This document shows, piece by piece, positions 51,817 to 61,102 of a stretch of DNA of 64,000 bases; the first letter of the stretch is position 1; each line of letters opens with the position of its first letter. The position numbers and the translations under genes are program-made. The DNA lies in NCBI RefSeq assembly GCF_003387615.1, contig NZ_QUNS01000002.1:513461-577460 (forward strand). The letters are read 5' to 3'. The DNA is from Tenacibaculum gallaicum (GTDB lineage: Bacteria; Bacteroidota; Bacteroidia; Flavobacteriales; Flavobacteriaceae). The notes beneath the pieces are model-generated. The model was not told where the DNA came from and ran no database searches. It saw only the letters and a list, made by a program, of their open reading frames with translations.

Positions 51817-52388
51817 TTTGAATTAAAATCTGATTTTAATAGCGAATAAATCTCGCTATCTAAAAACATCCCATTGTAAAAATAGTTCTCTCTAAAATAG
51901 GCTTCTTTTTGAAACCCTAGTTTTAAAAGAATACTTCTTGAGTTTTGGTTTTTAGGATTTATATTAGCTTCTAAGCTATTAAGATTGAAGGTGTTAAAAG
52001 CAAAGTGAATTAAGGTTTTCATAGCTTCTTTCATATATCCTTTTCCCCAATAATCAGGGCTCAACACATAGCCTATTTCACCTCTAAAGTTTTGTTTGTC
52101 TAATTTCCAAATTCCAAAATCACCAATTAGTTTGTTATTTTCCTTGTTGATGATAGCCCAAGTAATTCCGTTTTTATCTTTAAAAGCTTGTTGAATGAGT
52201 TCTATTCTTTTTTCAATGTCTTGTGGAGATTGAGGAGTGTCAGAATCTAAATACTCACAAACTTTTGGGTGAGTTCTAATGTTAAATAATTCTGAGGCAT
52301 CTGTCTTTGTATATTCACTAAATAAAAGTCTGTCACTTTCTAATTCAGGAAACGTATCAAAAACATGTTCGTTTATTGAGTATGTCAT
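51813..52388 (-). CDS. GNAT-family N-acetyltransferase (RimJ/RimL type)
   Basis: The 191-residue protein has LESDRLLFSEYTKTDASELFNIRTHP near the start, WAIINKENNKLIGDFGIWKL, then the acetyl-CoA site IGYVLSPDYWGKGYMKEAMKTLIHFAF and ANINPKNQNSRSILLKLGF, quoted by key parts. This is the RimJ/RimL-type acetyltransferase family. It may acetylate a protein N-terminus or a small molecule. It starts 2 bases after xdhB, so the operon encodes an unrelated accessory enzyme. Confidence 0.9.
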   Translation of the reverse strand: MTYSINEHVFDTFPELESDRLLFSEYTKTDASELFNIRTHPKVCEYLDSDTPQSPQDIEKRIELIQQAFKDKNGITWAIINKENNKLIGDFGIWKLDKQNFRGEIGYVLSPDYWGKGYMKEAMKTLIHFAFNTFNLNSLEANINPKNQNSRSILLKLGFQKEAYFRENYFYNGMFLDSEIYSLLKSDFNSK

Positions 52389-52390
52389 TT

Positions 52391-54652
52391 TTATTTTTCA
52401 TACAATCCCGTCAACACTTTTTCTGGTGTAAAAGGGGAGTGGAATTTTAATTTATAATTAGGGTTGAAAGCTTTTACAGCTTGCTGAATGGCAAAATAAG
52501 TTCCAATCCCGTACATCAACGGAGGCTCGCCCACCGCTTTCGACTTTTTAATTGCCATTTGATTTCCTTCGGTTTTTAAAGGAATTGTTTCTACTGTTTT
52601 GGGAGCTGAAAAAATATCAGGAATTTTATAAGTAGATAAAGCATTTGACAATAACCTTCCTTCGTTATTATACGAAATTTCTTCTAGGGTCATCCAGCCG
52701 ATTCCTTGCGCTAGTGCACCTTCCACTTGCCCTAAATCAATACCCATATTCATGCTTTTACCAAAGTCGTGTACAATTTTTACATTGTCAATTTCATAAT
52801 TACCACGGATACAATCTACAGTAACTGTTGTAATGGCAGTACCGTACACATGGTAGGCAAATGGATGCCCTTTTTCTTTGGTTTTATCAAAATGAATAAC
52901 TGGGGTAGCGTAATGTGCATTTTCAGATAGCGCCACACGACGTAGCATCGCTTCAGCAATTAAAGCTTCCCATGTTAAGTCTGATTTTTTATCGCTTACA
53001 AAAACAGCATCTTCTTGAAAAGAGATATTTTCTTTTTTGGTAGAGAGCATGTCAGCAGCAACTTCTGTTAGTCGTTCAACTAACGAATTACAAGCCATTT
53101 CAGTTGCTTTTCCGTTAAGGTCGGCAGTTGAACTTGCTGCAGAAGGTGAGGTATTGGCAACACGTGTAGTGTTCGTGGTTTCCAGTTTAACCTTATCTGC
53201 CGAAATTCCTAAAACACTTTGTGCTACTTGCAACATTTTTGTGTTTACACTTTGCCCCATTTCTACGGCACCTGTAGAGACGCCAACACTTCCATCTTGA
53301 TAAATATGCACCAAAGCACGTGCATGGTTCATTGGAGTATTGGTAAACGAAATACCAAAAGCAATAGGCATTAATGAAATACCTTTTTTGTAGTGGTGGT
53401 TCTTCTTATTGAAGTCAGCTACTTTTTGTTCTAGCTGTTCCAGTTGATATTGCTCTTTTGCGCTAAACCAAGAGTTTTGTGCTTGTACTTCGGTTGCAAT
53501 TTGTCCGTATGAAAACTCATCGTTTTCAGCTAATAGATTGGCTTCTTGTATTTCTCTTTTGTTAATGCCTATTTTATCAGCGGCATCTGCTATAGCACTT
53601 TCAATAACAAACATACCTTGCGGACCTCCAAAACCACGAAAAGCGGTATTAGGCGGTAAGTTGGTTTTACAACTATACACGGTAGTATTCACATTCGGAA
53701 CAAAATAGCTATTGGTAGCATGAAACAGAGTTCTCTCGGCAATAGCAGGTGATAAGTCAGCTGCAGCACCTGAGTTTTGTAAAAACTCAGCTTCAAAGGC
53801 TTTAATTTTTAAGTCCTTAGTTAATCCTATTTTATAAAATGATGAATAGGGGTGACGTTTCCCAGTCATGCGTAAATCATCATGTCGATTTAACATATAT
53901 TTTACCGGACGATTCAAATGTTGTACTGCAACAGCAGCCATTACAGCCCATGGAGTAGCTTGGTCTTCTTTTCCTCCAAAACCACCACCTAAACGGATAA
54001 CATCTACCTCAATTTTATGCATTGGGATACCCAACACTTTCGCAGCTGTTTTTTGCACAGCAGTAGGTCCTTGAGTTGATGAGGTAATTTTTATACTTCC
54101 ATTCTCTTGAGGAACCGCATAACAACCTTGTGTTTCGAGGTACAAGTGCTCTTGTCCGTTCGAAAAAGTTTCGCCTTCAAACATATAGTCACATTCGCTA
54201 AATGCGTTTTGAGTATTCCCTAAGTTAAATGAGCGAGGAGCATTGATAAAACTACCTTTTTCTTTGGCTTCTTTAGCAGTTGTAATTACGGGAAGTTCTT
54301 CAATATCTATGGAAATTAAAGTTCTAGCTTTTTTAGCAATGGCTTCACTTTTAGCAACGATAAAGGCAATCGGTTGCCCCCAAAAATGGACTTCATCTTC
54401 AGCCCATAAGGGTTCATCGGGAATAATACCTCCAATTTGATTTTCTCCTAAAACATCCTTATAAGTGAATATTTTTACCACGCCTTCTAGCGCTTCTGCT
54501 TTGGAGTAATCTACCGACTTTATTTTTCCGTGTGCTTTTGGCGAATCATAAACCAATCCGAATAAGGTATCTTGACGTAGCATTAAGTCGTCAACAAATA
54601 ACGATTCTCCTCTAACATGTGTAAAACTGTCAATATTTTTCATCGTCTTCAT
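52391..54652 (-). CDS. xdhB: Xanthine dehydrogenase, molybdopterin-binding subunit
   Basis: The 753-residue subunit carries the molybdenum-cofactor domain: RGESLFVDDLML at the start, LGGGFGGKEDQATPW, AFRGFGGPQGMF, TGAVEMGQSVNTKM, and VGEPPLMYGIG, in which the Glu is the catalytic residue of xanthine dehydrogenases. It oxidises hypoxanthine and xanthine to urate. Its ATG overlaps the xdhA stop (TAATG). The gene order with xdhC downstream is standard for purine catabolism. Confidence 0.95.
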   Translation of the reverse strand: MKTMKNIDSFTHVRGESLFVDDLMLRQDTLFGLVYDSPKAHGKIKSVDYSKAEALEGVVKIFTYKDVLGENQIGGIIPDEPLWAEDEVHFWGQPIAFIVAKSEAIAKKARTLISIDIEELPVITTAKEAKEKGSFINAPRSFNLGNTQNAFSECDYMFEGETFSNGQEHLYLETQGCYAVPQENGSIKITSSTQGPTAVQKTAAKVLGIPMHKIEVDVIRLGGGFGGKEDQATPWAVMAAVAVQHLNRPVKYMLNRHDDLRMTGKRHPYSSFYKIGLTKDLKIKAFEAEFLQNSGAAADLSPAIAERTLFHATNSYFVPNVNTTVYSCKTNLPPNTAFRGFGGPQGMFVIESAIADAADKIGINKREIQEANLLAENDEFSYGQIATEVQAQNSWFSAKEQYQLEQLEQKVADFNKKNHHYKKGISLMPIAFGISFTNTPMNHARALVHIYQDGSVGVSTGAVEMGQSVNTKMLQVAQSVLGISADKVKLETTNTTRVANTSPSAASSTADLNGKATEMACNSLVERLTEVAADMLSTKKENISFQEDAVFVSDKKSDLTWEALIAEAMLRRVALSENAHYATPVIHFDKTKEKGHPFAYHVYGTAITTVTVDCIRGNYEIDNVKIVHDFGKSMNMGIDLGQVEGALAQGIGWMTLEEISYNNEGRLLSNALSTYKIPDIFSAPKTVETIPLKTEGNQMAIKKSKAVGEPPLMYGIGTYFAIQQAVKAFNPNYKLKFHSPFTPEKVLTGLYEK

Positions 54653-56049
54653 TAGGCAATTAATTTTTTTAGTTCTACATGATTAGGAAATAGCTCTAAA
54701 AAGTGAGCAAAAAATAACTGTCGTGCTAACAAACGTTTGTATTCAGCAGTTCCTCGAACGTCGGTGATAGGAGAGATTTCTGATTGTAAAACTGTTTCGG
54801 CTTCTTTTACAGTGTCTGAATTGATTGTTTTTCCGATTAAAAAAGCGTTGGTTTCGTGTAAATATTTCGGAATGGCAGCAACACCTCCTAATGAAAAATG
54901 TGCATCTGTAATAGTATTATTTTTTAGTGTAATTCTTCCTGCGGAATTTACACTAGCAATGTCTAAATGTGTTCGTTTACTTACTTTTTCGAAATTAAAA
55001 TTGTCTTCTGCCTGCGGAACTTTAAATGTTATGGACTGTAAGATTTCGCCTTCTTGTAAATCGTATGTTTTGTAGTCTTGATGAAACTCTTGAAACGGAA
55101 CTTGTCGCGTGTTTCCATCTTCTTTTTGAATGGTTAACGTTGAGTTTAATGCTAAAAAGAAAATAGACATATCGCCAATAGGTGAGGCGTTTACAAAGTT
55201 ACCTCCAATAGTTCCCATATTTCTGATTTGTTCAGAAGAAATGAGTTTTAAAAATTGTTTTAGTTTCGGAAAAAGGGTTTGTAGTTGCTTACTTTCTGCA
55301 ATTTCGGTAACGGTTGTATTAGCACCCAGTGTACAAAATCCTTCAGTAAAAGAAATTTCTTTTAAAGCGTTTTTATCGGTTAGTAAATGCACATCTTCTT
55401 CTGCCATTTTATCTGCATGCTGTACATATATATCGGTTCCGTTAGCTACTTTTACTCCTGTTTTTTCAAAGATTTTAGGTTGTATTTGAGTTAATTTTTT
55501 AGGGATTGATTCAAAATAATTAGGAATAAACCCTTCCTTGATTAACCAGTCAATTTGATGATTGTTATCTTTTTGTTGTAGTTTTTGTTCTATTTCAAAA
55601 CCAGCTTTTTCAATCGATTTATAACCTGTACAACGACAAATATTTCCACTAATAGCATCGTTACATGAGGTTGTTTGCTTGTCGTCAAGAGCATAACCAG
55701 TCATAGAAACTACAAAACCAGGGGTACAAAAACCACATTGCGTAGCATAATTGTCAGTCATCGCTTTTTGAACAGTGTTTAGTTCTTTGGGTAAATTAAT
55801 TCCTTCTACCGTAACAATATGCTTTCCGTTAGCATTTCCTAAGGGAGAAATACAAGAAGTTATACTTTGGTAACTAAGTTTATTATCTTTTAATTCACCA
55901 ATTAAAACAGTACAAGCTCCGCAATCGCCTTCACGACATCCTATTTTTGTTCCTTTTAATTGTTGGTGTTCTCGAATAAAATCGAGTAAGGTAATACCAG
56001 CGTTTGCTGTAGTTTTTATTACCTGATTATTTAATATAAATTGTATCAT
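54652..56049 (-). CDS. xdhA: Xanthine dehydrogenase small subunit (FAD and 2Fe-2S)
   Basis: The 465-residue subunit has an N-terminal plant-type ferredoxin cluster (CREGDCGACTVLIG), a second cluster domain with CGFCTPGFV and CRCTGYKSI, and a C-terminal FAD-binding domain (RNMGTIGGNFVNASPIGDM, FEKVSKRTHLDIASVN). It transfers electrons from the molybdenum subunit encoded next. It starts the operon. No clear -7 box was found just upstream. Confidence 0.95.
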   Translation of the reverse strand: MIQFILNNQVIKTTANAGITLLDFIREHQQLKGTKIGCREGDCGACTVLIGELKDNKLSYQSITSCISPLGNANGKHIVTVEGINLPKELNTVQKAMTDNYATQCGFCTPGFVVSMTGYALDDKQTTSCNDAISGNICRCTGYKSIEKAGFEIEQKLQQKDNNHQIDWLIKEGFIPNYFESIPKKLTQIQPKIFEKTGVKVANGTDIYVQHADKMAEEDVHLLTDKNALKEISFTEGFCTLGANTTVTEIAESKQLQTLFPKLKQFLKLISSEQIRNMGTIGGNFVNASPIGDMSIFFLALNSTLTIQKEDGNTRQVPFQEFHQDYKTYDLQEGEILQSITFKVPQAEDNFNFEKVSKRTHLDIASVNSAGRITLKNNTITDAHFSLGGVAAIPKYLHETNAFLIGKTINSDTVKEAETVLQSEISPITDVRGTAEYKRLLARQLFFAHFLELFPNHVELKKLIA

Positions 56050-56153
56050 AAGCAGAATGCAAGATACGAAAATGTGACGTTAGGTGAAAAGTTGAAAAAG
56101 AAAAGTGTGGAGTTTAAATTTTTTAATAATATAATGGTCAAAATATGTAGCAA

Positions 56154-56181
56154 TAAAAAAGCCTCCAAATTTTGGAGGCTT
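56154..56181 (-). terminator. Terminator of the zinc-ribbon-like gene
   Basis: GCCTCCAAA/TTTGGAGGC forms a stem, followed on the minus strand by TTTTTTATTG, 23 bases beyond the stop codon. Confidence 0.88.
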
Positions 56182-56203
56182 TGTATATATTTTAAGAAAA
56201 ATA

Positions 56204-56974
56204 TTAAGCAAATAGGCTATCTATTTTTTCTTTTTCTTCTTGTGCTAAGGCAGGGTCTACTAAAATACGACCACTATGCTCATCAATTGTAATCTTTTTA
56301 CGGTTAGCAATTTCTAACTGAACTTGTGGTGGAATAGTGAAGAAAGAACCTCCAGCAGCTCCACGTTCAATTGCAACAACAGCTAATCCGTTTCTTACTT
56401 TAGTTCTAATTCTTTTATAAGCAGTTAATAAGTGACCTTCGATAGACTTTGAAAATTCTTCAGACTTTTCTTTTAATAATTGCTCTTCTTTCTCAGTCTC
56501 TTTTAAGATAGCATCTAGTTCACCTTTTTTGTGAGTTAAATGTGCTTCTTGCTTCGCTAATTTTTCTTTGGTGTTGTCAATAACCTCTTTCTTTTGAGCA
56601 ATTTTAGCTTTATATTCCTTAATTCTCTTTTCAGATAATTGAATTTCTAGCTCTTGGTACTCAATTTCTTTAGATAAAGAGTCAAATTCACGGTTATTAC
56701 GAACATTTTTTTGTTGTTCTTCGTATTTAGTAATTGAGTTTTTAGATTCTTCAATCGCTAACTTTTTATTACTAATATCAGTTTCTAAATTTTTAACATC
56801 TTCAGCTAAATTAGAAAGTCTCTTGTTTAATCCGGCAACTTCATCTTCTAAATCTTCAACTTCTAAAGGTAATTCACCGCGAACGTTTCTAATCTCGTCA
56901 ATTCTAGAATCGATTAACTGTAAATCGTATAACGCTCTTAATTTTTCTTCTACCGTTACTTCTTTTTTTGCCAT
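56204..56974 (-). CDS. Coiled-coil protein of the C4 zinc-ribbon family lacking its cysteines
   Basis: The 256-residue protein has a long coiled coil (residues 20-180) followed by a ribbon-like C-terminal region: RGAAGGSFFTIPPQVQLEIANRK and IDEHSGRILVDP, quoted by key parts. In the wider DUF164/CT398 family these positions read CGGC and CxxC, but here all four cysteines are Ala, Ser, Asp and Ser. So it cannot bind zinc in the normal way. It starts 3 bases after the Nif3-like gene, a pairing often seen in Bacteroidetes. Function unknown. Confidence 0.88.
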   Translation of the reverse strand: MAKKEVTVEEKLRALYDLQLIDSRIDEIRNVRGELPLEVEDLEDEVAGLNKRLSNLAEDVKNLETDISNKKLAIEESKNSITKYEEQQKNVRNNREFDSLSKEIEYQELEIQLSEKRIKEYKAKIAQKKEVIDNTKEKLAKQEAHLTHKKGELDAILKETEKEEQLLKEKSEEFSKSIEGHLLTAYKRIRTKVRNGLAVVAIERGAAGGSFFTIPPQVQLEIANRKKITIDEHSGRILVDPALAQEEKEKIDSLFA

Positions 56975-56977
56975 CTG

Positions 56978-58072
56978 TTAAATATAGTATATTGGATTTG
57001 TACTTTTTTCGCTTAAAATAATTGCAAAAATACTAATTTTTTTGCTAAGATAATCAACTAAAAGGTTTTTTGTAAATTGTTCACTTTCATAATGTCCTAC
57101 ATCTGCAAGCAAAATTCTTTTTTCTGCTTTAAAAAACTCGTGATATTTAAAATCAGCACTTATGTAAGCATCGGCACCAGCTCGCATCGCATTTTTAATA
57201 GCGAAACTTCCTGAGCCACCTAACACAGCTACTTTCTTAATGGGTTTGTCAAGTAATTCTGAGTGTCTGACACAACCTGTTTTAAAAGTTTCTTTTACAA
57301 ATAATAAAAAGTCTTTTTCATCCATCGCTGAAGGTAGTTCACCAATCATTCCCATACCTACATGTTGATTTTGGTTGTCTAATGTAATAATTTCATAAGC
57401 AACTTCTTCATATGGGTGGTTTTTGAAGAGTGTTGAAAGTATTTTTCCTTCTAAATAAGAATCAAAAGTTACTGTAATACAGGTTTCTTCTTCAAACATC
57501 AATTCTCCTTTTTTACCTATAGTAGGATTCGAATTTTCGTTTCCTCTGTAGCTTCCTTTTCCTTCTACATTAAAAGAACAGTTGTCGTAATTACCAATGT
57601 TACCTGCCCCAGCTTCAAATAACTTTTCACGTACATTAGTAGCTTCAGCAAACGGAACATAAGTAGTTAGTTTTTTAATGATTCCTTTTTTGGGGATTAA
57701 GGTTTTCATTTTTTCTAAGCCTAAAACTTCTCCCATTTTAGCAGAAACCCCGTTGTTTACATTGTCTAAGGCTGTATGTGTAGCGTAAATAGCAATGTTA
57801 TTTTGAATAGCTTTTAATACAACACGTTCTACATAGTTGTTGCCGTTAAATTTTTTTAGTCCACTAAATACAATAGGGTGAAAACTTACAATAAGATTAC
57901 AGTTTTTAGCAATAGCCTCGTCTACAGTTTCTTCAAGAGTATCTAACGTGACTAAAACTCCTGTTACTTCTGTGTTGTAATTACCTATTAATAACCCAAC
58001 ATTGTCAAAATCTTCGGCATACGAGAGTGGAGCCAGTTGTTCAATATAGTTGGTGACGTCTTTTATTTGCAT
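56978..58072 (-). CDS. Nif3-like dinuclear metal protein (GTP cyclohydrolase type 2 fold)
   Basis: The 364-residue protein has N-terminal residues APLSYAEDFDNVGLLIG, the metal-binding ligand stretches IVSFHPIVFSG and IYATHTALD, and the C-terminal half with ADAYISADFKYHEFF and LLADVGHYESE. An insertion of about 100 residues lies in the middle, as in the long Nif3 forms. Function is unclear in the family. It is co-transcribed with the following coiled-coil protein. Confidence 0.92.
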   Translation of the reverse strand: MQIKDVTNYIEQLAPLSYAEDFDNVGLLIGNYNTEVTGVLVTLDTLEETVDEAIAKNCNLIVSFHPIVFSGLKKFNGNNYVERVVLKAIQNNIAIYATHTALDNVNNGVSAKMGEVLGLEKMKTLIPKKGIIKKLTTYVPFAEATNVREKLFEAGAGNIGNYDNCSFNVEGKGSYRGNENSNPTIGKKGELMFEEETCITVTFDSYLEGKILSTLFKNHPYEEVAYEIITLDNQNQHVGMGMIGELPSAMDEKDFLLFVKETFKTGCVRHSELLDKPIKKVAVLGGSGSFAIKNAMRAGADAYISADFKYHEFFKAEKRILLADVGHYESEQFTKNLLVDYLSKKISIFAIILSEKSTNPIYYI

Positions 58073-58100
58073 TTAAGTAAGTTTCAAAGTATTAATATAG

Positions 58101-58108
58101 CAAAGTTA
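58101..58108 (-). promoter_or_regulatory. Candidate -7 element (TAACTTTG) for the Nif3-like gene
   Basis: TAACTTTG on the minus strand matches TAnnTTTG and leaves a leader of about 28 bases to the ATG at 58072. No TTG at ideal -33 spacing was seen. Confidence 0.45.
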
Positions 58109-58160
58109 CAAAGTAGAAAAATGAAAATAAAAGTATCCTGTACATTAATGCTTAAATTAT

Positions 58161-58168
58161 TACTTTTG
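58161..58168 (+). promoter_or_regulatory. Candidate -7 element (TACTTTTG) directly before lpxK
   Basis: TACTTTTG is followed by ATATA and then the lpxK ATG, five bases apart, which predicts a leaderless mRNA as at uvrB and the sensor kinase. Confidence 0.4.
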
Positions 58169-58173
58169 ATATA

Positions 58174-59214
58174 ATGAAGTTACTTCGATTTTTATTATTT
58201 CCGTTTGCTGTATTGTACAATGTTGTTACGACTGTTCGTAATTGGTTTTTCAATATAGGTGTTTTTAAGTCTAGATCTTTTGATATTCCTGTAATAGCTG
58301 TGGGAAATTTGAGTGTGGGAGGAACAGGAAAGTCTCCGCAGATTGAATATTTGATACGCTTATTAAAGGATAATTATAAAATTGCTGTGTTAAGTCGTGG
58401 ATATAAACGAAAAACAGAAGGGTTTCAGCTAGTAAATGACACGCATAGTGCTGAAGATGTTGGTGATGAACCCTTACAGTTTTATAAAAAATTTAAAAAA
58501 GATGTTATGGTGGCTGTTGATGCTGACAGAACAAATGGAATTCAGCAGTTGTTACAGCGAGATAATTCGCCAGAAGTAGTATTGTTGGACGATGCTTACC
58601 AACATAGAAAAGTAACTGCTAGTAGTTATATTTTACTGACAAAATACAATGACTTATATGTTGATGATTTTGTGTTACCAACAGGGAATTTACGAGAAAG
58701 TAGGAGAGGAGCTAAACGAGCTAGTGTGATTGTGGTAACGAAATGTCCTGAGGGTTTATCGAAAACGGAGCAAGAAAAGATAGTACGAAAGATAAATCCG
58801 AAGTCGTATCAAAAAGTGTTTTTTACGACGATTGTGTACGACGAAAATTTAAAAGGAACAGAAGAACTAGCAATTTCAGACTTGAAAGATAAAGAAGTGT
58901 TGTTGGTGACGGGAATTGCGAACCCCAAACCATTATTGAACTTTTTAAAAGAAAAAGAAATAGGTTTTAAGCATTTAAATTTTCCAGATCATCATAATTT
59001 TACTCAGCAGGACATTTCAAATATTAAGAAAGCTTTTAAAGAGTTGTCATCTCAACAAAAAATCATTCTAACTACTGAAAAAGATTATATGCGTTTAGAA
59101 GGTAAGGTTGATCATCTTAGTTATATATCAATAAAAAGTGATTTTCTAAACGAAGAGCAGGTTTTTAACTCTTTGGTGTTAGAAGAAATAAGAAGAGTAA
59201 AAAAAACAAAATAA
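58174..59214 (+). CDS. lpxK: Tetraacyldisaccharide 4'-kinase
   Basis: LpxK phosphorylates the 4' position of the lipid A precursor. The 346-residue protein has an N-terminal membrane anchor (LLRFLLFPFAVLYNVVTTVRN), an LpxK P-loop VGNLSVGGTGKSPQIEYL, and IAVLSRGYKRKTEG, then LLDDAYQHRKV (the DDAYQHR motif), and the DHHNFTQQD segment. It is convergent with the following gene with only 2 bases between, and has a promoter directly at its start. Confidence 0.95.
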   Translation: MKLLRFLLFPFAVLYNVVTTVRNWFFNIGVFKSRSFDIPVIAVGNLSVGGTGKSPQIEYLIRLLKDNYKIAVLSRGYKRKTEGFQLVNDTHSAEDVGDEPLQFYKKFKKDVMVAVDADRTNGIQQLLQRDNSPEVVLLDDAYQHRKVTASSYILLTKYNDLYVDDFVLPTGNLRESRRGAKRASVIVVTKCPEGLSKTEQEKIVRKINPKSYQKVFFTTIVYDENLKGTEELAISDLKDKEVLLVTGIANPKPLLNFLKEKEIGFKHLNFPDHHNFTQQDISNIKKAFKELSSQQKIILTTEKDYMRLEGKVDHLSYISIKSDFLNEEQVFNSLVLEEIRRVKKTK

Positions 59215-59216
59215 CT

Positions 59217-59984
59217 TTATTTACTTGTTAATAGGCTTCTAAAAGTTGTGGTATATATTTTTTTTGAATTTTCTTTTTCTTCTTTTGGTATTGGTAAAGT
59301 AAATTTCATAATTCTATTAGCATCATATCCTTCAAGACTAGTACCTCTAGTTTCATCTGTAAAACAAATACTATGTTTATTATGTTTTTTGCTTAATGAT
59401 ACGTTTTTCATGTAGCTAAAAGTTTTAATAATATAGTATTCATTTATAAGAACAATACCATATTTAAAGCATTGAACTTCTCTTACAGAACACTCTAAAG
59501 CGTATTTTAAAGGAGAAATTAAAAATCTGTAAGAGAATATTCCCCAAAAAAGAGAAGCCATTAATATGTTGTAACCTATAGCTAAAGCAAATTCACCATC
59601 ATTTTTTAAGGTATAGCCAAAGTATATTAAAGAAATGGAAGCAATAAAAAGGCACAGGGTAATTATAGCGTGTTTTTTCTTTCTTTTAGTTAGGTTTTTT
59701 TGAATAAAAAGAACCCATTCACTTTTGGTGTATTTAAAACTTAAGATAGGTTTTATTTTTTTGTATTTAATATCGTAAATAAAACGTCTTTTATTGGAGT
59801 CTATAATATATTTGATTAAAAGGGAGGAGAATAGACCATAGAAAAAGGCAAGTATAAAATAGTCGAGTCTAGGGTTTTGAACTCCTATATAGCCAGTAAT
59901 AGCGAAATAAATGGTTCCTAGTGGTATAATTATAAATGATTTTATAAAAGTAATGAGAGTACCGTCTATATAATTTCGATCCAT
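59217..59984 (-). CDS. Hypothetical membrane protein
   Basis: The 255-residue protein has about four hydrophobic segments (residues 8-28, 40-62, 105-124 and 132-155) and a soluble C-terminal part rich in Lys and Tyr. No family recognised. The gene starts 33 bases after manC on the same strand, so it may be co-transcribed, but no role in mannose metabolism is visible. Confidence 0.65.
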   Translation of the reverse strand: MDRNYIDGTLITFIKSFIIIPLGTIYFAITGYIGVQNPRLDYFILAFFYGLFSSLLIKYIIDSNKRRFIYDIKYKKIKPILSFKYTKSEWVLFIQKNLTKRKKKHAIITLCLFIASISLIYFGYTLKNDGEFALAIGYNILMASLFWGIFSYRFLISPLKYALECSVREVQCFKYGIVLINEYYIIKTFSYMKNVSLSKKHNKHSICFTDETRGTSLEGYDANRIMKFTLPIPKEEKENSKKIYTTTFRSLLTSK

Positions 59985-60017
59985 TTCTATAGTGTTTTTT
60001 ATAAAGTATTGTGGAAG

Positions 60018-61094
60018 TTATATATGCTTTTCACCAAAAGTATCTTTAGCTTCCGATCGTAGTTGCTTAATATTTTGTTCCTCTTTACGAGGACAAATGA
60101 CAAGTACATCGTCTTTTTCTACAATAATAAAATCTTGTAATCCTTGAATTACTACTTTTTTACCATTTTTAGTACTAACCATATTCCCGTTGGCATCTTT
60201 AAAAATAATGTTAGCTCCAACAGTTGCATTTTGCTGGTTGTCTTTAGCGAGTTTGTTGTATAAAGATCCCCAAGTACCAAGGTCGTCCCAACCAAAATCT
60301 ACAGGTAATACGTGTACTTTTTCAGAGCGCTCCATAATTCCGAAGTCAATAGAAATGTTTTCACATTTTTCGTAGTTATTTTTAATGAAATCGTCTTCAA
60401 AATCGGAATTGTAGACATTATTCCCATCATCTAAAATGCCAACCATATCAGGAAGATGTTTTTGGAAGGAATTTAAAATACTTGAAACTGACCAAACAAA
60501 AATACCAGCGTTCCATAAATAATCACCACTTGCTACAAACTGCGTAGCTTTTTCTAGGTTTGGTTTTTCAGTAAATGTTTTTACTTTTTTAATTTCAGAA
60601 ACATTTTCTTTAAATTGAATATAGCCATAACCTGTATTAGGATGATTTGGTTGAATCCCCAAAGTCATCAATATATTTTCTTTAGTACAGGCTTTAAAAG
60701 AAGTTTCAATGTTTTTAAGAAATTCAGTCTCGTTTTCAATCCAATGATCTGATGGAGCAACTAACATCACTGCATTTTCATTATGCTGGCGAATTTTTAG
60801 TGCAGCATATAAAATACAAGGAGCAGTGTTACGCATTGCAGGTTCTAGCAGTAACTGTTTATTACCAATTTTAGGAAGTTGTTCTAACACTAATTCCTCA
60901 TAATGTTTATTCGTAGCGATTAAAACATTTTCAGAAGGAATTAATTGGCTAATTCTGTTGAAAGTTCTTTGCAGCAACGATTCACCAGACCCTAATAGAT
61001 CATGAAACTGTTTAGGGTATTTTTCGGTACTTACTGGCCAAAGACGAGAACCTACGCCACCTGCCATGATTACTGCATAATAATTAGTGTTCAT
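60018..61094 (-). CDS. manC: Mannose-1-phosphate guanylyltransferase
   Basis: The 358-residue enzyme makes GDP-mannose from mannose-1-phosphate and GTP. It has the pyrophosphorylase signature VIMAGGVGSRLWPVS, a KYPKQFHDLLG motif, the APSDHWI segment and the FTEKP and YLWNAGIFVW motifs. There is no C-terminal phosphomannose isomerase domain, so it is the monofunctional form. It supplies sugar nucleotide for surface polysaccharides. It starts 8 bases after the SprT-like gene. Confidence 0.95.
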   Translation of the reverse strand: MNTNYYAVIMAGGVGSRLWPVSTEKYPKQFHDLLGSGESLLQRTFNRISQLIPSENVLIATNKHYEELVLEQLPKIGNKQLLLEPAMRNTAPCILYAALKIRQHNENAVMLVAPSDHWIENETEFLKNIETSFKACTKENILMTLGIQPNHPNTGYGYIQFKENVSEIKKVKTFTEKPNLEKATQFVASGDYLWNAGIFVWSVSSILNSFQKHLPDMVGILDDGNNVYNSDFEDDFIKNNYEKCENISIDFGIMERSEKVHVLPVDFGWDDLGTWGSLYNKLAKDNQQNATVGANIIFKDANGNMVSTKNGKKVVIQGLQDFIIVEKDDVLVICPRKEEQNIKQLRSEAKDTFGEKHI

Positions 61095-61102
61095 ACAAGC
61101 TG

